A DNA stretch of 18,004 nt from Psychrobacter sp. (GTDB lineage: Bacteria > Pseudomonadota > Gammaproteobacteria > Pseudomonadales > Moraxellaceae). The stretch is from positions 1-18,004 of the forward strand of contig NZ_JAKDJE010000059.1 of the NCBI RefSeq assembly GCF_030454045.1, in the 5' to 3' direction. The notes beneath the pieces were generated by a model. It was not told the DNA's origin. It did not search any database and saw only the letters and a program-made list of their open reading frames with translations. Below, piece after piece: positions 7,147 to 16,490 of the stretch. The translations under genes were made by a program, and so were the position numbers. Numbering within the stretch: the stretch's first letter is position 1; every line of letters starts with the position of its first letter.

Positions 7147-9888
7147 TTACTCATCATTATCTGCGGGATCGTTATCCAGCGTATGATCGTTAGCGATATC
7201 GATAGCGTCATTGACATCGCTTAAAGCGGCACTGTCAGTTGCTGAATCAATATCTATCTGCTCTTGGCCGTCTACGGAGAAAATCCCCTCTTCTTTCATC
7301 GCATCGACTAGCTCATCATCGCTTTCTTCATGTTCAACACGCGCCATAGCAACCAACTTTTCATCTTTTGGCAGACGAATGAGCGTGACACCTTGGGTGT
7401 TACGGCCAGAGCTAGCAACGTGCTCAACAGGTGTGCGTACCAATGTTCCTTTGTCAGATATTAAGATAATATCATCTTCAGGCTCAACTTTGGTGGCACG
7501 AACGAGCTCACCATTACGCGCACTGGTCTTAATGGCGATGACACCGCCGCCGCCGCGATTTTGCGTATTGAACTCATCGATAAAGGTGCGTTTACCAAAA
7601 CCATTTTCACAAGCAATTAAGATCTCACGCACATCATCTTCGATAACGACCAATGACTTGATAAATTCATCAGTAGCCAAACGCATACCGCGGACGCCTT
7701 TCGCTGTACGGCCCATAGAGCGTGCATCGTTTTCATCAAAACGAATCGCTTTACCACTTGAGGCAAATAGCATCACTTCTTGATTGCCGTTGGTAATACG
7801 AGCGCTGACCAATTTGTCACCCTCTTCTAAACCCACTGCAATTAGGCCGTTTGAGCGAATGCTGGCGAACTGTTCCAGCTCAACACGCTTGACTGTACCA
7901 TTGGCGGTTGCAAAGAAGACAAAGCGGCCGCTAACTTCCTCAGACATTTGCGGAATCGGTAGTATCGTGGTTACTGTCTCATCGCTGTTCAGGCCAATCA
8001 AATTGACCAGTGGACGACCACGAGCACCGCGGCTGGCAATCGGCACTTCAAACCCACGTAAGCTAAAGACGCGGCCACTGTCAGTGAAGCACAATACCGT
8101 AGAGTGCGTTGAGGTCACGACCAGATGATCAATCACATCATCTTCTTTCATTGCCGTTGCAGACTTACCTTTGCCGCCACGTTTTTGTGCGACGTAGTCA
8201 TCAATTGGCTGAGTTTTTGCGTAACCAGTACGTGAGACGGTCATCACAACGGTTTGCTCAGGAATCAGGTCTTCACGGCTGAAGTCCATGCGTGAGTCGA
8301 TGATATCAGTACGGCGCTCATCACCAAAATTATCACGAATCTCAATCATCTCATTAGAGATAATGCTCATAAGCTTATCAAAATCACCAAGAATAGACTC
8401 TAAATGAGTGATTTCACGTAGTAAGTCTTGGTATTCCTCGGTCAATTTATCTTGCTCAAGGCCCGTTAGGCGATGCAATTGCATATCTAAAATCGCATTG
8501 ACCTGCTCAAGGGATAAACGATAGCGCTCCTGTCCTTCGATCAGACCAAACGGCGCTTTAGGATCTTCACCTTCGATAAATTCAGGACGTACAGACTGAC
8601 TGCCAGCAGCAGTCAACATCGCAACGACACTGCCTGAACCCCAGGTATTATTCAATAAGCTTTCGCGGGCGAGTCCACGGTTTGCAGACGCTTTAATCGT
8701 CGCAATAATGTCATCGATATTCGCCAGTGCCACTGTCAGGCCTTCGAGCAGGTGACCACGGACGCGCGCTTTGTTCAATTCATAAATCGTACGGCGTGTC
8801 ACGACTTCTTGACGATGGCGCACAAATGCAGCGATAAGCTGACGCAAGGTCAATAGTTTGGGCTGGCCATTGTCTAGCGCGACCATATTAATGCTAAAGC
8901 TAGACTCAAGCGGCGTCTGCAAGAACAAGTTATTAACGATAACTTCCGCTGTCTCACCGCGGCGCAGATCGATCGCGATACGCATGCCGTCTTTGTCAGA
9001 CTCATCACGAATCTCGCTGATGCCCTCGATTTTTTTATCACGAACAAGCTCTGCGATACGCTCAATCAATTTGGCTTTATTCGCCTGATAAGGCACTTCG
9101 GTGAATACGATACGCTCGCGATCGCGGTTGACGCCAGTATTGCTCATCGGCTCGATATGATAGCGACCACGGATATGCAAGCGACCTTTACCCGTGCGAT
9201 AAGCATCTAAAATGCCTGCGCGACCATAGATAATACCGCCCGTAGGAAAGTCAGGGCCTGAGATGTGTGACATTAACTCTTCGGCTGAGACTTGTGGGTT
9301 CTCTGCATAAGCCAAGCAAGCGTTGATGACTTCGGTGAGGTTGTGCGGTGCCATATTGGTCGCCATGCCGACAGCAATACCCGTCGCGCCATTGACCAAT
9401 AAGTTAGGAATACGCGCTGGCATTACGCTTGGCATGCGCTCAGAGCCGTCGTAGTTGTCTTCCCAATCGACCGTATCTTTGTCCAAATCTGCCAGCATCT
9501 GATGAGTCAGCTTGGTCATACGTACTTCGGTATAACGCATGGCAGCCGGAGGATCATCATCGATCGAACCAAAGTTACCCTGACCATCAACCATTGGGTA
9601 GCGCAAGCTAAAATCCTGCGCCATACGTACGATAGCATCGTATACTGCACTATCACCATGTGGGTGATACTTACCAATGACATCACCGACCACACGGGCA
9701 GACTTTTTGTACGGCTTATTATAATCATTAGACAACACGTGCATGGCGTACATCACACGGCGGTGTACAGGCTTGAACCCATCACGCACATCAGGCAGCG
9801 CACGTGAGACAATCACGCTCATCGCATAATCCAGATAGGATTGCTTTAATTCATCTACGATGCCAATAGGACTGACCGATTCGCTCAT
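7147..9888 (-). CDS. gyrA: DNA gyrase subunit A
   Basis: A 913-residue type IIA topoisomerase subunit that breaks and rejoins DNA; with GyrB it introduces negative supercoils. The N terminus MSESVSPIGIVDELKQSYLDYAMSVIVSRALPDVRDG is diagnostic. The catalytic tyrosine is Tyr119 in AAMRYTE. The quinolone-resistance region reads HPHGDSAVYDAI, with Ser80 and Asp84 at the positions of E. coli Ser83 and Asp87, i.e. the susceptible-type residues. The C-terminal beta-pinwheel starts with a GyrA box QKRGGKG (568-574; the usual form is QRRGGKG), and the last ~60 residues are strongly acidic. The frame is open to 10062, but the ATG at 9888 has AAGGAG (9894-9899) five bases upstream and matches the family start. 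ParC is excluded by the GyrA box and overall match. Confidence 0.97.
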   Translation of the reverse strand: MSESVSPIGIVDELKQSYLDYAMSVIVSRALPDVRDGFKPVHRRVMYAMHVLSNDYNKPYKKSARVVGDVIGKYHPHGDSAVYDAIVRMAQDFSLRYPMVDGQGNFGSIDDDPPAAMRYTEVRMTKLTHQMLADLDKDTVDWEDNYDGSERMPSVMPARIPNLLVNGATGIAVGMATNMAPHNLTEVINACLAYAENPQVSAEELMSHISGPDFPTGGIIYGRAGILDAYRTGKGRLHIRGRYHIEPMSNTGVNRDRERIVFTEVPYQANKAKLIERIAELVRDKKIEGISEIRDESDKDGMRIAIDLRRGETAEVIVNNLFLQTPLESSFSINMVALDNGQPKLLTLRQLIAAFVRHRQEVVTRRTIYELNKARVRGHLLEGLTVALANIDDIIATIKASANRGLARESLLNNTWGSGSVVAMLTAAGSQSVRPEFIEGEDPKAPFGLIEGQERYRLSLEQVNAILDMQLHRLTGLEQDKLTEEYQDLLREITHLESILGDFDKLMSIISNEMIEIRDNFGDERRTDIIDSRMDFSREDLIPEQTVVMTVSRTGYAKTQPIDDYVAQKRGGKGKSATAMKEDDVIDHLVVTSTHSTVLCFTDSGRVFSLRGFEVPIASRGARGRPLVNLIGLNSDETVTTILPIPQMSEEVSGRFVFFATANGTVKRVELEQFASIRSNGLIAVGLEEGDKLVSARITNGNQEVMLFASSGKAIRFDENDARSMGRTAKGVRGMRLATDEFIKSLVVIEDDVREILIACENGFGKRTFIDEFNTQNRGGGGVIAIKTSARNGELVRATKVEPEDDIILISDKGTLVRTPVEHVASSGRNTQGVTLIRLPKDEKLVAMARVEHEESDDELVDAMKEEGIFSVDGQEQIDIDSATDSAALSDVNDAIDIANDHTLDNDPADNDE

Positions 9889-9998
9889 ATACACTCCTTC
9901 ACTCACACTCTTTTCTGACCTTGTCTTGCTTGCGGTATCTTGGATCATATAAAAAAACGGCATGACCAATAGGCAACCGTGCTCAAAATATAAGACAC

Positions 9999-10020
9999 AA
10001 AAAAGCACCGCTAAGCGTGC
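9999..10020 (-). terminator. Terminator-like hairpin in the gyrA leader
   Basis: On the minus strand GCACGC-TTA-GCG(G)TGC (10020 to 10005) forms six base pairs with one bulged G and is followed by six T. It lies between a candidate gyrA promoter near 10085 and the start codon at 9888. The stem is short, so efficient termination is doubtful; an attenuator or a chance structure are both possible. Confidence 0.35.
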
Positions 10021-10080
10021 AAAACAATAGGAAAATAGTGATACAGTTTTTGTTAAAAACAATGTTTAATAAAAGAAGCT

Positions 10081-10089
10081 ATTTTAGCA
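10081..10089 (-). promoter_or_regulatory. Candidate extended -10 promoter for gyrA
   Basis: The minus strand reads TGCTAAAAT: an extended -10 (TGnTAAAAT) about 190 bases before the gyrA start codon. There is no good -35 at the expected distance, which extended -10 promoters tolerate. Confidence 0.35.
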
Positions 10090-10371
10090 CAAATTTGCTG
10101 ATTTAGGGGGTTCTGGCTGCCATTAAAACCAAGCCAAGCGGTTCATTCGTGGTGATTTTTTGAATGGTTAATCTATGCTAAAAAAATTATCATAATCGGG
10201 GTGTTTCAATTGCCTCATTTTGGTATTTTTATGAGTAAATTCGCCCAAGTCTGCATGACAATATCGTTCATTTATGGACGCTAAGCGAGATGTGTTTTCG
10301 TGGTTTATTATCTGAGATGAGTACAGACCATTGATACTATTTGCGCCGTCTCAGTATATGGCGCTGCACAA
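10090..10371. other. Intergenic region upstream of gyrA, no gene seen
   Basis: No convincing reading frame is present; the longest short frame noticed (ATG at 10231) gives 17 codons. A few weak inverted repeats occur, such as GCGCC (10343-10347) with GGCGC (10360-10364). The stretch probably holds regulatory DNA for gyrA and the 3' trailer of the hydrolase gene. Confidence 0.5.
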
Positions 10372-10400
10372 AAAAACTGCATCCATTGAATGCAGTTTTT
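10372..10400. terminator. Terminator after the lipoprotein hydrolase gene
   Basis: Positions 10372-10382 pair with 10390-10400 (11 base pairs, loop of seven) with A-run/T-run flanks on both sides. It lies about 40 bases after the hydrolase stop at 10441 and would end that minus-strand transcript. Confidence 0.8.
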
Positions 10401-10440
10401 AATGATTTATTGACGGCTTTTAGATTAGCGCTTGTTTATA

Positions 10441-12156
10441 TTACGTTGGGTTAACACTTGAATTAAAATTTTGCTCAAAGAATTCGCGGGTCGCTTGAGT
10501 ACAAGCACTGCTGACCAGACCACCGTGATAGCTTGACAATATAGCCGCACCTGCCGCTTGTGCTAATGCTGTTGGATCTGTTACGCCCGCAGCCTGCGCA
10601 TTCGCAATTGCATTATTTTGAACAGCTGTCAATGTGGTAGAGAATCTGTCTTGAACGTCATCGATAACGGTTGTTGACATCCATGGGTTGCTCATAGCAC
10701 TATCACCAATCGGAGTCACTTCGCCTCGGTTGTTTCTAACATCGACATTTAGAACCGTCACATTAAGGTTGGCGTTTGGCGCTGCACTTGCCTGCTGTAA
10801 TATCGCCGCCATCGAACCCGTATTTAGATCATAAAATACCGTTGGGTCTTGGTTACCACCACACAATAGTGTCGGCATGTTTGGTACATAATCACGTAAG
10901 TCGTTATCTTTAAGTGCTTTACGCATGCTATTTTGTGGGTTTTGGGCGGGCAATGCACCTGTGCCTGCTATTAACTGGTCTTGGTTTTGTAAGGCATCAG
11001 CGACATAAGCGGCACGGAAATCTGTTTTGATCAGATAGTTATCGTCAGCAAACCCTAAGAACGCAAAAGGTAGGTCACTGTCTGGGAGTTGATTGATCAA
11101 AGGATTATCGGTCGGCTTTGCTTCAAAGAGTGCATTGTCAGGCAATTTATTGGCAGCAACCAATTCCTCAAAACTCAACAGACTTGGCAGTTGCGTGTTG
11201 GCATAATCTGCGGTAAAGATGTCAGTCGGGTTACTATAAATGTTGCCGTACTTTTTTTGCATGCCATCTGCCAATAGCGGCGCAAAACGGGTCGCGCCAA
11301 TATTTACATTACCAGCAAAAATCGCATCACCAAATGCAGCTAGCGCATAAGGGCCTGACGAAGGTGCAATGGCAGTTACTGATTTACCTTCTTGCTCTAG
11401 CTTACGTGCCGTTGCCATGGCGACATGGCCGCCTTGTGAGTAGCCGCTAATGAACAGCTTACCTGAGTCATCAATGCTGACATAGTCACTGTCATTGGCA
11501 CGTTTTTGTCTAGCGATGATTTCGCGTGCGCTGTCTAATGCATCAGCCATATCAGTGGCTTGCTGTTCTGCGACAAGATACGGATGGTAGTCAAGCTCTG
11601 AGTCATCATAACCTGCATAGTTTGGTGCCACTACGATATAGCCTTGTGCTGCAAAGTTTGCGGCGATCAAATTGGCTTCGGCTGATCCTGAATTTAAAGC
11701 ATTGCCTACTTGACTAAAATCATAGTCGCGATCGGTGGTCGTGCCATGCGCATAGAGCAAAATGGGTCGATCACCTTGACAGTCAGCACTATCACCACTT
11801 GGTAGCATCAGCGCTGCGGTCGTATTGGTACGCTCGCCTGCCGCGCCTACCGTCGAATAGCTGACTTTTTCGATATTGATATCACATTTGGCATCAGGCG
11901 TGGCGGTACCATTTAAGCCAAACTGGCTGTCTATTTGCGCGGCATTAAATGAGCTGATACTCTCAACTGACGTATCATTACGAACGATGATATCGTTGTC
12001 ATCGTCGCCGCACCCAACCAGCAATAAGCTACTGGCAATAGCAACTGACAGTAGGCAGCGTGACATCGTGGGTCTATGATTGGTGAGAGACACTGAATGA
12101 GAGGCGTCTGTAGATAACTTAGCGTTAGTACCTGTGGTAGAGGGAGATTTAATCAT
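10441..12156 (-). CDS. Lipoprotein alpha/beta hydrolase (lipase/esterase-like)
   Basis: 571 residues from the chosen ATG. A hydrophobic stretch ending LLLVGC gives a lipobox with Cys49 as the lipid-modified residue, followed by DDD, so a membrane-anchored envelope protein is expected. The body is an alpha/beta hydrolase: YAHGTTTDRD (about 135-144) as oxyanion-hole loop, APNYAGYDDS, the nucleophile elbow GYSQGG with Ser240, a candidate Asp437 in CGGNQDPTVFYD and His544 in SSYHGG as the triad. It resembles secreted lipases/esterases with large lids; the substrate is unknown. Start choice: ATG at 12156 has AAGGA eight bases upstream. An ATG at 12066 gives a textbook-short signal peptide but lacks a Shine-Dalgarno, and ATG 12240 also lacks one. 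With 12156 the region before the hydrophobic core is unusually long (about 30 residues). Confidence 0.82.
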   Translation of the reverse strand: MIKSPSTTGTNAKLSTDASHSVSLTNHRPTMSRCLLSVAIASSLLLVGCGDDDNDIIVRNDTSVESISSFNAAQIDSQFGLNGTATPDAKCDINIEKVSYSTVGAAGERTNTTAALMLPSGDSADCQGDRPILLYAHGTTTDRDYDFSQVGNALNSGSAEANLIAANFAAQGYIVVAPNYAGYDDSELDYHPYLVAEQQATDMADALDSAREIIARQKRANDSDYVSIDDSGKLFISGYSQGGHVAMATARKLEQEGKSVTAIAPSSGPYALAAFGDAIFAGNVNIGATRFAPLLADGMQKKYGNIYSNPTDIFTADYANTQLPSLLSFEELVAANKLPDNALFEAKPTDNPLINQLPDSDLPFAFLGFADDNYLIKTDFRAAYVADALQNQDQLIAGTGALPAQNPQNSMRKALKDNDLRDYVPNMPTLLCGGNQDPTVFYDLNTGSMAAILQQASAAPNANLNVTVLNVDVRNNRGEVTPIGDSAMSNPWMSTTVIDDVQDRFSTTLTAVQNNAIANAQAAGVTDPTALAQAAGAAILSSYHGGLVSSACTQATREFFEQNFNSSVNPT

Positions 12157-12464
12157 GATTGCTGTCCTTAGCAGTCGGGAATCAGACGTTGCTGAGACTC
12201 CTTGGCAGTATGTGCGTCCATTGTGATAGGTTTTTGTCATTTATGCTTATTAAGTAGCTCGGACAATATCCGCCAAACCACTATTGTTTCTTGAACCTTA
12301 CTATTTATACCGCAAAATATTATGAAAAGCTACTCGAAAGCATGTACTTAATCGCGCTCTTTAAACGATGTAAAACTGCTTATCGCCATTAAACCAGTTC
12401 TAGCTTCGCTTTGCGCTTTATTGTACGATGTCCCAAAATACCATCTCAATACAGATAACCCTTT
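12157..12464. other. Divergent intergenic region, hydrolase / cmoM
   Basis: About 300 bases between the divergent starts; it must carry both promoters. On the minus strand TATAAA near 12310 is a -10-like element for the hydrolase without a good -35. I see no convincing promoter, operator or small gene for cmoM. The first ~85 bases may be translated if the hydrolase starts at 12240. Confidence 0.4.
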
Positions 12465-13340
12465 ATGCAAACCTCCAATCAAAATATGTCATTGTCCGAT
12501 AACCAATCAATAGATTCTGCGGTAAAACCTACAATACAAGAAGAGGCACGTACGGATCGTAGCTTCGATGCCATTGCCGATCATTTTGAAAAAAAAGTCT
12601 ATGGCGGCTTAAAAGGAGAGATTAGACTGGCGGTATTACGCCGTGATATTTTTGAATATAGTACACAAATGAGTGAAGCGCTTGGACGACCGCTGCGTAT
12701 CCTAGATGTGGGTGCAGGGCTGGCACAAATTGTCATAGAGCTTGCTGCTCAAGGTCATAGCGTCGTCATCAATGACATCTCAGCAAACATGCTTGATAAG
12801 GCAAAAGCGAGTGCAGAACAAATCGATCAAGCGCTGGATATCACATGGTACGTCTGTCCATACCAAGCGCTTGCAGAAAAATTGACTAAAGAAGTCGATA
12901 AATTTGATTTGATTATGTCGCATGCCTTGCTTGAATGGTTGGCAGAGCCTGCTGCCGTTATGGATTTCTTCGATCAGCATTTGACAGATAATGGCGCGCT
13001 GTCTTTGTGCTTTTATAATCCCGCAAGCTTTGATTATCGCAATCTCATCATGGGCAATTTTAACTTACTTGATAATACGGACTATAAGGCAGACAACAAA
13101 AAAAGTCTGACACCCAATCATCCGGTTGCCAAAGAAGAGGTTGCGTCTTGGCTAAAAGCGCATGATTATCAGACGGTACGCAGCAGTGGCTTACGGGTAT
13201 TTCATGACTATGCACCGCTCAAGCGTGGCGGCCATAACGACCCAGAGGCGGTGATAAAAATGGAGCTGCGCTACTCACAATTGGAGCCATACAAATGGCT
13301 TGGACGGTATTTACATATTTTGGCAGCTAAGCACGTTTAA
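12465..13340 (+). CDS. cmoM: tRNA 5-carboxymethoxyuridine methyltransferase CmoM
   Basis: A 291-residue SAM-dependent methyltransferase. It shares the E. coli CmoM (SmtA) layout throughout: SFDAIADHFEKKVYGGLKGEIRLAVL at 33-58, SAM motif I LDVGAG at 80-85, acidic motif NDIS (103-106), HALLEWLAEP (153-162), LCFYNPASFDYRNLIMGNF, GLRVFHDY (242-249), then LEPYKWLGRYLHILAAK at the end. CmoM methylates the carboxymethoxy group of cmo5U at the tRNA wobble position to give mcmo5U, in the pathway after CmoA and CmoB; neither of these is in the window. The N terminus has about 30 extra polar residues compared with E. coli. The start at 12465 has no visible Shine-Dalgarno; an internal ATG (codon 8) is equally poor, so the exact start is uncertain. 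Confidence 0.9.
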   Translation: MQTSNQNMSLSDNQSIDSAVKPTIQEEARTDRSFDAIADHFEKKVYGGLKGEIRLAVLRRDIFEYSTQMSEALGRPLRILDVGAGLAQIVIELAAQGHSVVINDISANMLDKAKASAEQIDQALDITWYVCPYQALAEKLTKEVDKFDLIMSHALLEWLAEPAAVMDFFDQHLTDNGALSLCFYNPASFDYRNLIMGNFNLLDNTDYKADNKKSLTPNHPVAKEEVASWLKAHDYQTVRSSGLRVFHDYAPLKRGGHNDPEAVIKMELRYSQLEPYKWLGRYLHILAAKHV

Positions 13341-13373
13341 CCAACATCTGATAACGCCAGTTGTTAACACGGG

Positions 13374-14699
13374 TTAAACACCCTCATCAACTTTTAGTGA
13401 TCGGTCGTATTCTGACCAAGTGGTGGCATTGACCTCTTTTTCGTCAAACACAACCACATGCTCTAACAACGGCAAGATACCAATATGTGAGCCGATTGCA
13501 TGATTGTGATGGCTTGCGACTAATGATAAGACAGTCTGTCCATCATCCAATTGCAATCGATATAAATAATTGGCACCGCGGAACACTCGCCCAATCACCA
13601 AAGCTGTCTGCGTACTATCATCATCATGAATGATATCATCAGGGCGTACGAGTACCTTGATTGGTGTACCATTTGGGTAATCGTATTCGCAGTACTGCGG
13701 TTGTCCTGATTCATCATAGACTTCCATGCGGCGATAGATATTGCCAAGCGCCGTCTCCACACGACCTTCTTTGATGATACCGTCTATCATCGCGCCTTCG
13801 CCGACGAACTCAGCGACAAAAGGACTGACAGGCTCATGATACAGCTCGCTTGGTGTTGCCCACTGTACCAATCTGCCCTTATCCATTACCCCGACTTTAT
13901 CTGCTAACGCAAACGCTTCGTTTTGGTCATGAGTGACCAAGATTGCAGTAGTATTGGTACGTTTGAGAATATCACGGACATTCATTGCTAGAGATTCGCG
14001 CAATACCACGTCCAGATTAGAAAATGGCTCATCAAGTAGTAGTAATTTAGGCTTCGGTGCAAGCGCCCTTGCAAGCGCCACACGCTGCTGCTGACCACCG
14101 GACAGCTCATTTGGGCGTTTGTCCGCATGCTCCGTCAGTTCGACTAGGCTTAGCATCTCAGCCACACGAGCTTTTTTGTCAGCAGCTGACCATTTATTGA
14201 GGCCAAAGGCAATGTTTTTTGCCACGCTCAAATGACCAAAAAGCGCATAATCTTGAAACACCATCCCCATGCCGCGCTTGGCTGGTGCCACGGCAAAAGA
14301 GTGCCGAGCTGTTTTTTCCGTTAGACGTTGATTGTTTAAATGGATAGTACCGCCGCGGCTTTGCTCCAATCCTGCAATCGCTCGCAATGCCGTGGTCTTG
14401 CCGCAGCCACTATAACCCAAAAAACAGCCAATCTCTCCTTGCTCTAATTCTAAAGACATGCCATTAACCACAATAGTATCGTCATAGCCGACAATTAGGT
14501 TTTGTACACTAAAATAAGGATTGCTCGCGATAGTGCTCTCAGTATCTTGGCGCGCAGTATCGGCTTGTTCTACAGGCTTGTTATGTTGAGATTGGGCTGT
14601 CCGAGTTTGCACGACTGGTGATTTTTTGACGGGAGTAATACGTGCTCCAGTCTTTACGGACTGAGCGTCTGATGAGTCGTTCATTGAATCAGTGTACAT
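13374..14699 (-). CDS. fbpC: Ferric-iron ABC transporter ATPase (FbpC-like)
   Basis: 441 residues from the ATG at 14699. Nucleotide-binding domain: Walker A GYSGCGKT (95-102), Q-loop VFQD (Gln149), signature LSGGQ (199-203), Walker B LLLLDEP (219-225) and switch His257. A C-terminal regulatory/TOBE-like region follows (about 300-441), as in FbpC/AfuC-type subunits. It energises Fe(III) uptake through the double permease encoded just upstream. Before the ABC domain there is an extra ~60-residue polar stretch rich in Thr, Gln and Ser, unusual for the family. The frame opens at a TTG at 14807, seven bases from the permease stop, and an ATG lies at 14780, but neither has a Shine-Dalgarno; 14699 has GGGA six bases upstream. 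The family call rests on the operon as much as on the sequence. Confidence 0.85.
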   Translation of the reverse strand: MYTDSMNDSSDAQSVKTGARITPVKKSPVVQTRTAQSQHNKPVEQADTARQDTESTIASNPYFSVQNLIVGYDDTIVVNGMSLELEQGEIGCFLGYSGCGKTTALRAIAGLEQSRGGTIHLNNQRLTEKTARHSFAVAPAKRGMGMVFQDYALFGHLSVAKNIAFGLNKWSAADKKARVAEMLSLVELTEHADKRPNELSGGQQQRVALARALAPKPKLLLLDEPFSNLDVVLRESLAMNVRDILKRTNTTAILVTHDQNEAFALADKVGVMDKGRLVQWATPSELYHEPVSPFVAEFVGEGAMIDGIIKEGRVETALGNIYRRMEVYDESGQPQYCEYDYPNGTPIKVLVRPDDIIHDDDSTQTALVIGRVFRGANYLYRLQLDDGQTVLSLVASHHNHAIGSHIGILPLLEHVVVFDEKEVNATTWSEYDRSLKVDEGV

Positions 14700-14813
14700 A
14701 GACAATCCCAGTTCGCTATTAGTAAATACAATTTTGGATAAAACAGTAAAAATTATAATATAAGTTAGGTCAAGCACCATTAAATATGGCACGTTTATAA
14801 GCAGCAATGGCGG

Positions 14814-16490
14814 TTAGCTTTGTTTGTCACTTTGACGCAATAGTATCCAAACAGGAAGTAAGCCAACCAATACAATCAATAGGCTCGGTAATGCCGCCCT
14901 CCCCCACATACCTTCGCTTGTCATTTCAAACACGCGTACCGCCAGCGTATCCCAGCCCTGCCGGCGTGTCATCAATGTGATCGGCATCTCTTTCATTACT
15001 TCAACAAACCCCATTAACAATGCCGTGAGCACCCCAGGACTGAGCACCGGTAGCATCACATGACGCCAACGCTGATAAGGACTGTCGCTAAGTAATTTTG
15101 CAGCAGCTTCTTGATTGACGGTCAATCGTTGCAACTGCCGATCCACTGGCTGAAAACTCACCGTCATAAAACGCGTCGACAATGCCAATAGCATAACGAT
15201 CACACTGCCTGAGAGCACCTGCTGCGAGGTGATACCAAAAGCAATCATTTGATTGTCTAGCCACGCAATAGGAATAAAAATACCCACTGCCAATACCGTA
15301 CCCGGCACAACGTAACCTAAATTAGCGAGCGTGGTCATTAGCTTGGTCGATTTATCAGGATATTGCCGCTTGATCCACGCAATAATCACTGCCAAAAAGG
15401 CAATAAAAACTGTGGTCATACTAGCAATCATAAGGCTGTTAGTCACAAAATCAATATAGCGCGCATCAAAATCTTGGCGAAAGTTTAACGCTGTCCAATA
15501 AATCAGCTGCAAAAAAGGTATTAGAAAAGCCAGCAAAAATACAAACGTACATAGCAAGCTCATCCCTATTTTGGCAGGAGTACTGGCGTCGAAACGCTGG
15601 TTGCTGCCTTGCGTAATCGAACTACCGCGCTTAGCTTGCCAGTATTGCTCAAACAGTACTACGATAAAGATCACACCGATGAGCAAGGCTGCTAGCTGTG
15701 CGGCAGTGGTCAAACTAAAAAAGCCAAACCACGCCTTATAAATAGCCGTGGTAAACGTATCGACATTGAATACCGAAACCGCGCCAAAATCTGCCAATGT
15801 TTCCATACTTGCTAGCAATAAGCCACCGATGATCCACGGTAGTGCTTGTGGTAATGCCAACCGGAAAAACACACGGCTACGGCTTAAACCCAACATCTGC
15901 CCTGCTTCAATCGCCCGCCGACCTTGCGACAAAAACGCCTGACGCGCCAGCAAATACACATAAGGATAAAATGCCAACGATAAAATTAAGCCAGCGCCCC
16001 ATACATTGCGTATTGAAGGAATCGCTGTCGTGATACCAAAATCGCGCAGTCCTGTCTGTAACGGCCCACTAAAATCCACAATACCAATGGTGACAAATGC
16101 CAATACGTAAGCCGGTATGGCAAGCGGCAACATGAGCGCCCACGAAAAAAACCGCTGACCAGGGAAGCGGTACATGCTGGTTACCCAAGCGAGAACGGTA
16201 CCGATAGTGCCCGATATAACCGTCACCATAAACAATAAAATCGCCGTATTTTTGAGCACTTGCGGCAGTACGTACTCTGCCATATGTGTCCAAATATCGG
16301 CGACTGGTTGCGTCCACGATAACAACACAATCAAAATCGGCACCAGCATAAACAACGAAATCAGCCCTAAGACTGATTTCGAGATAATACGTTTACGAAG
16401 GGCGTGGTCTTGACTGATCGTCTGAGTGTCATTATCACTGTCATTGACTGTATTGTTTTGACTAACAGACGCATCTGGCGTTGTGATCAT
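14814..16490 (-). CDS. fbpB: Ferric-iron ABC transporter permease, two fused domains (FbpB-like)
   Basis: A 558-residue inner-membrane protein with about twelve hydrophobic segments made of two homologous halves. Each half has the cytoplasmic EAA loop that docks the ATPase: EAGQMLGLSRSRVFFRLALP at about 195-214 and EAAAKLLSDSPYQRW-x-LP at about 461-481. Fused double permeases are typical of FbpB/AfuB-type iron(III) importers. The N terminus has about 30 polar residues before the first membrane segment (about 37-58). The ATG at 16490 lacks a strong Shine-Dalgarno. It lies 161 bases after the binding-protein gene and 114 bases before the ATPase gene, which are long gaps for one operon, but strand and function agree. 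Confidence 0.92.
   Translation of the reverse strand: MITTPDASVSQNNTVNDSDNDTQTISQDHALRKRIISKSVLGLISLFMLVPILIVLLSWTQPVADIWTHMAEYVLPQVLKNTAILLFMVTVISGTIGTVLAWVTSMYRFPGQRFFSWALMLPLAIPAYVLAFVTIGIVDFSGPLQTGLRDFGITTAIPSIRNVWGAGLILSLAFYPYVYLLARQAFLSQGRRAIEAGQMLGLSRSRVFFRLALPQALPWIIGGLLLASMETLADFGAVSVFNVDTFTTAIYKAWFGFFSLTTAAQLAALLIGVIFIVVLFEQYWQAKRGSSITQGSNQRFDASTPAKIGMSLLCTFVFLLAFLIPFLQLIYWTALNFRQDFDARYIDFVTNSLMIASMTTVFIAFLAVIIAWIKRQYPDKSTKLMTTLANLGYVVPGTVLAVGIFIPIAWLDNQMIAFGITSQQVLSGSVIVMLLALSTRFMTVSFQPVDRQLQRLTVNQEAAAKLLSDSPYQRWRHVMLPVLSPGVLTALLMGFVEVMKEMPITLMTRRQGWDTLAVRVFEMTSEGMWGRAALPSLLIVLVGLLPVWILLRQSDKQS

Noticed and set aside
7211..9807. Several plus-strand open frames (for example 7211-7783, 7784-8128, 9502-9807) opposite gyrA
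   Set aside because: They are antisense shadows of a highly conserved coding sequence, with no ribosome binding sites or recognisable protein features.
9889..10062. N-terminal extension of gyrA in the open frame
   Set aside because: It starts at a TTG, does not match the GyrA family, and a strong AAGGAG site precedes the ATG at 9888.
16069..16317. Minus-strand 82-codon frame inside the permease gene
   Set aside because: Overlaps the well-supported permease in another frame; no independent signals.
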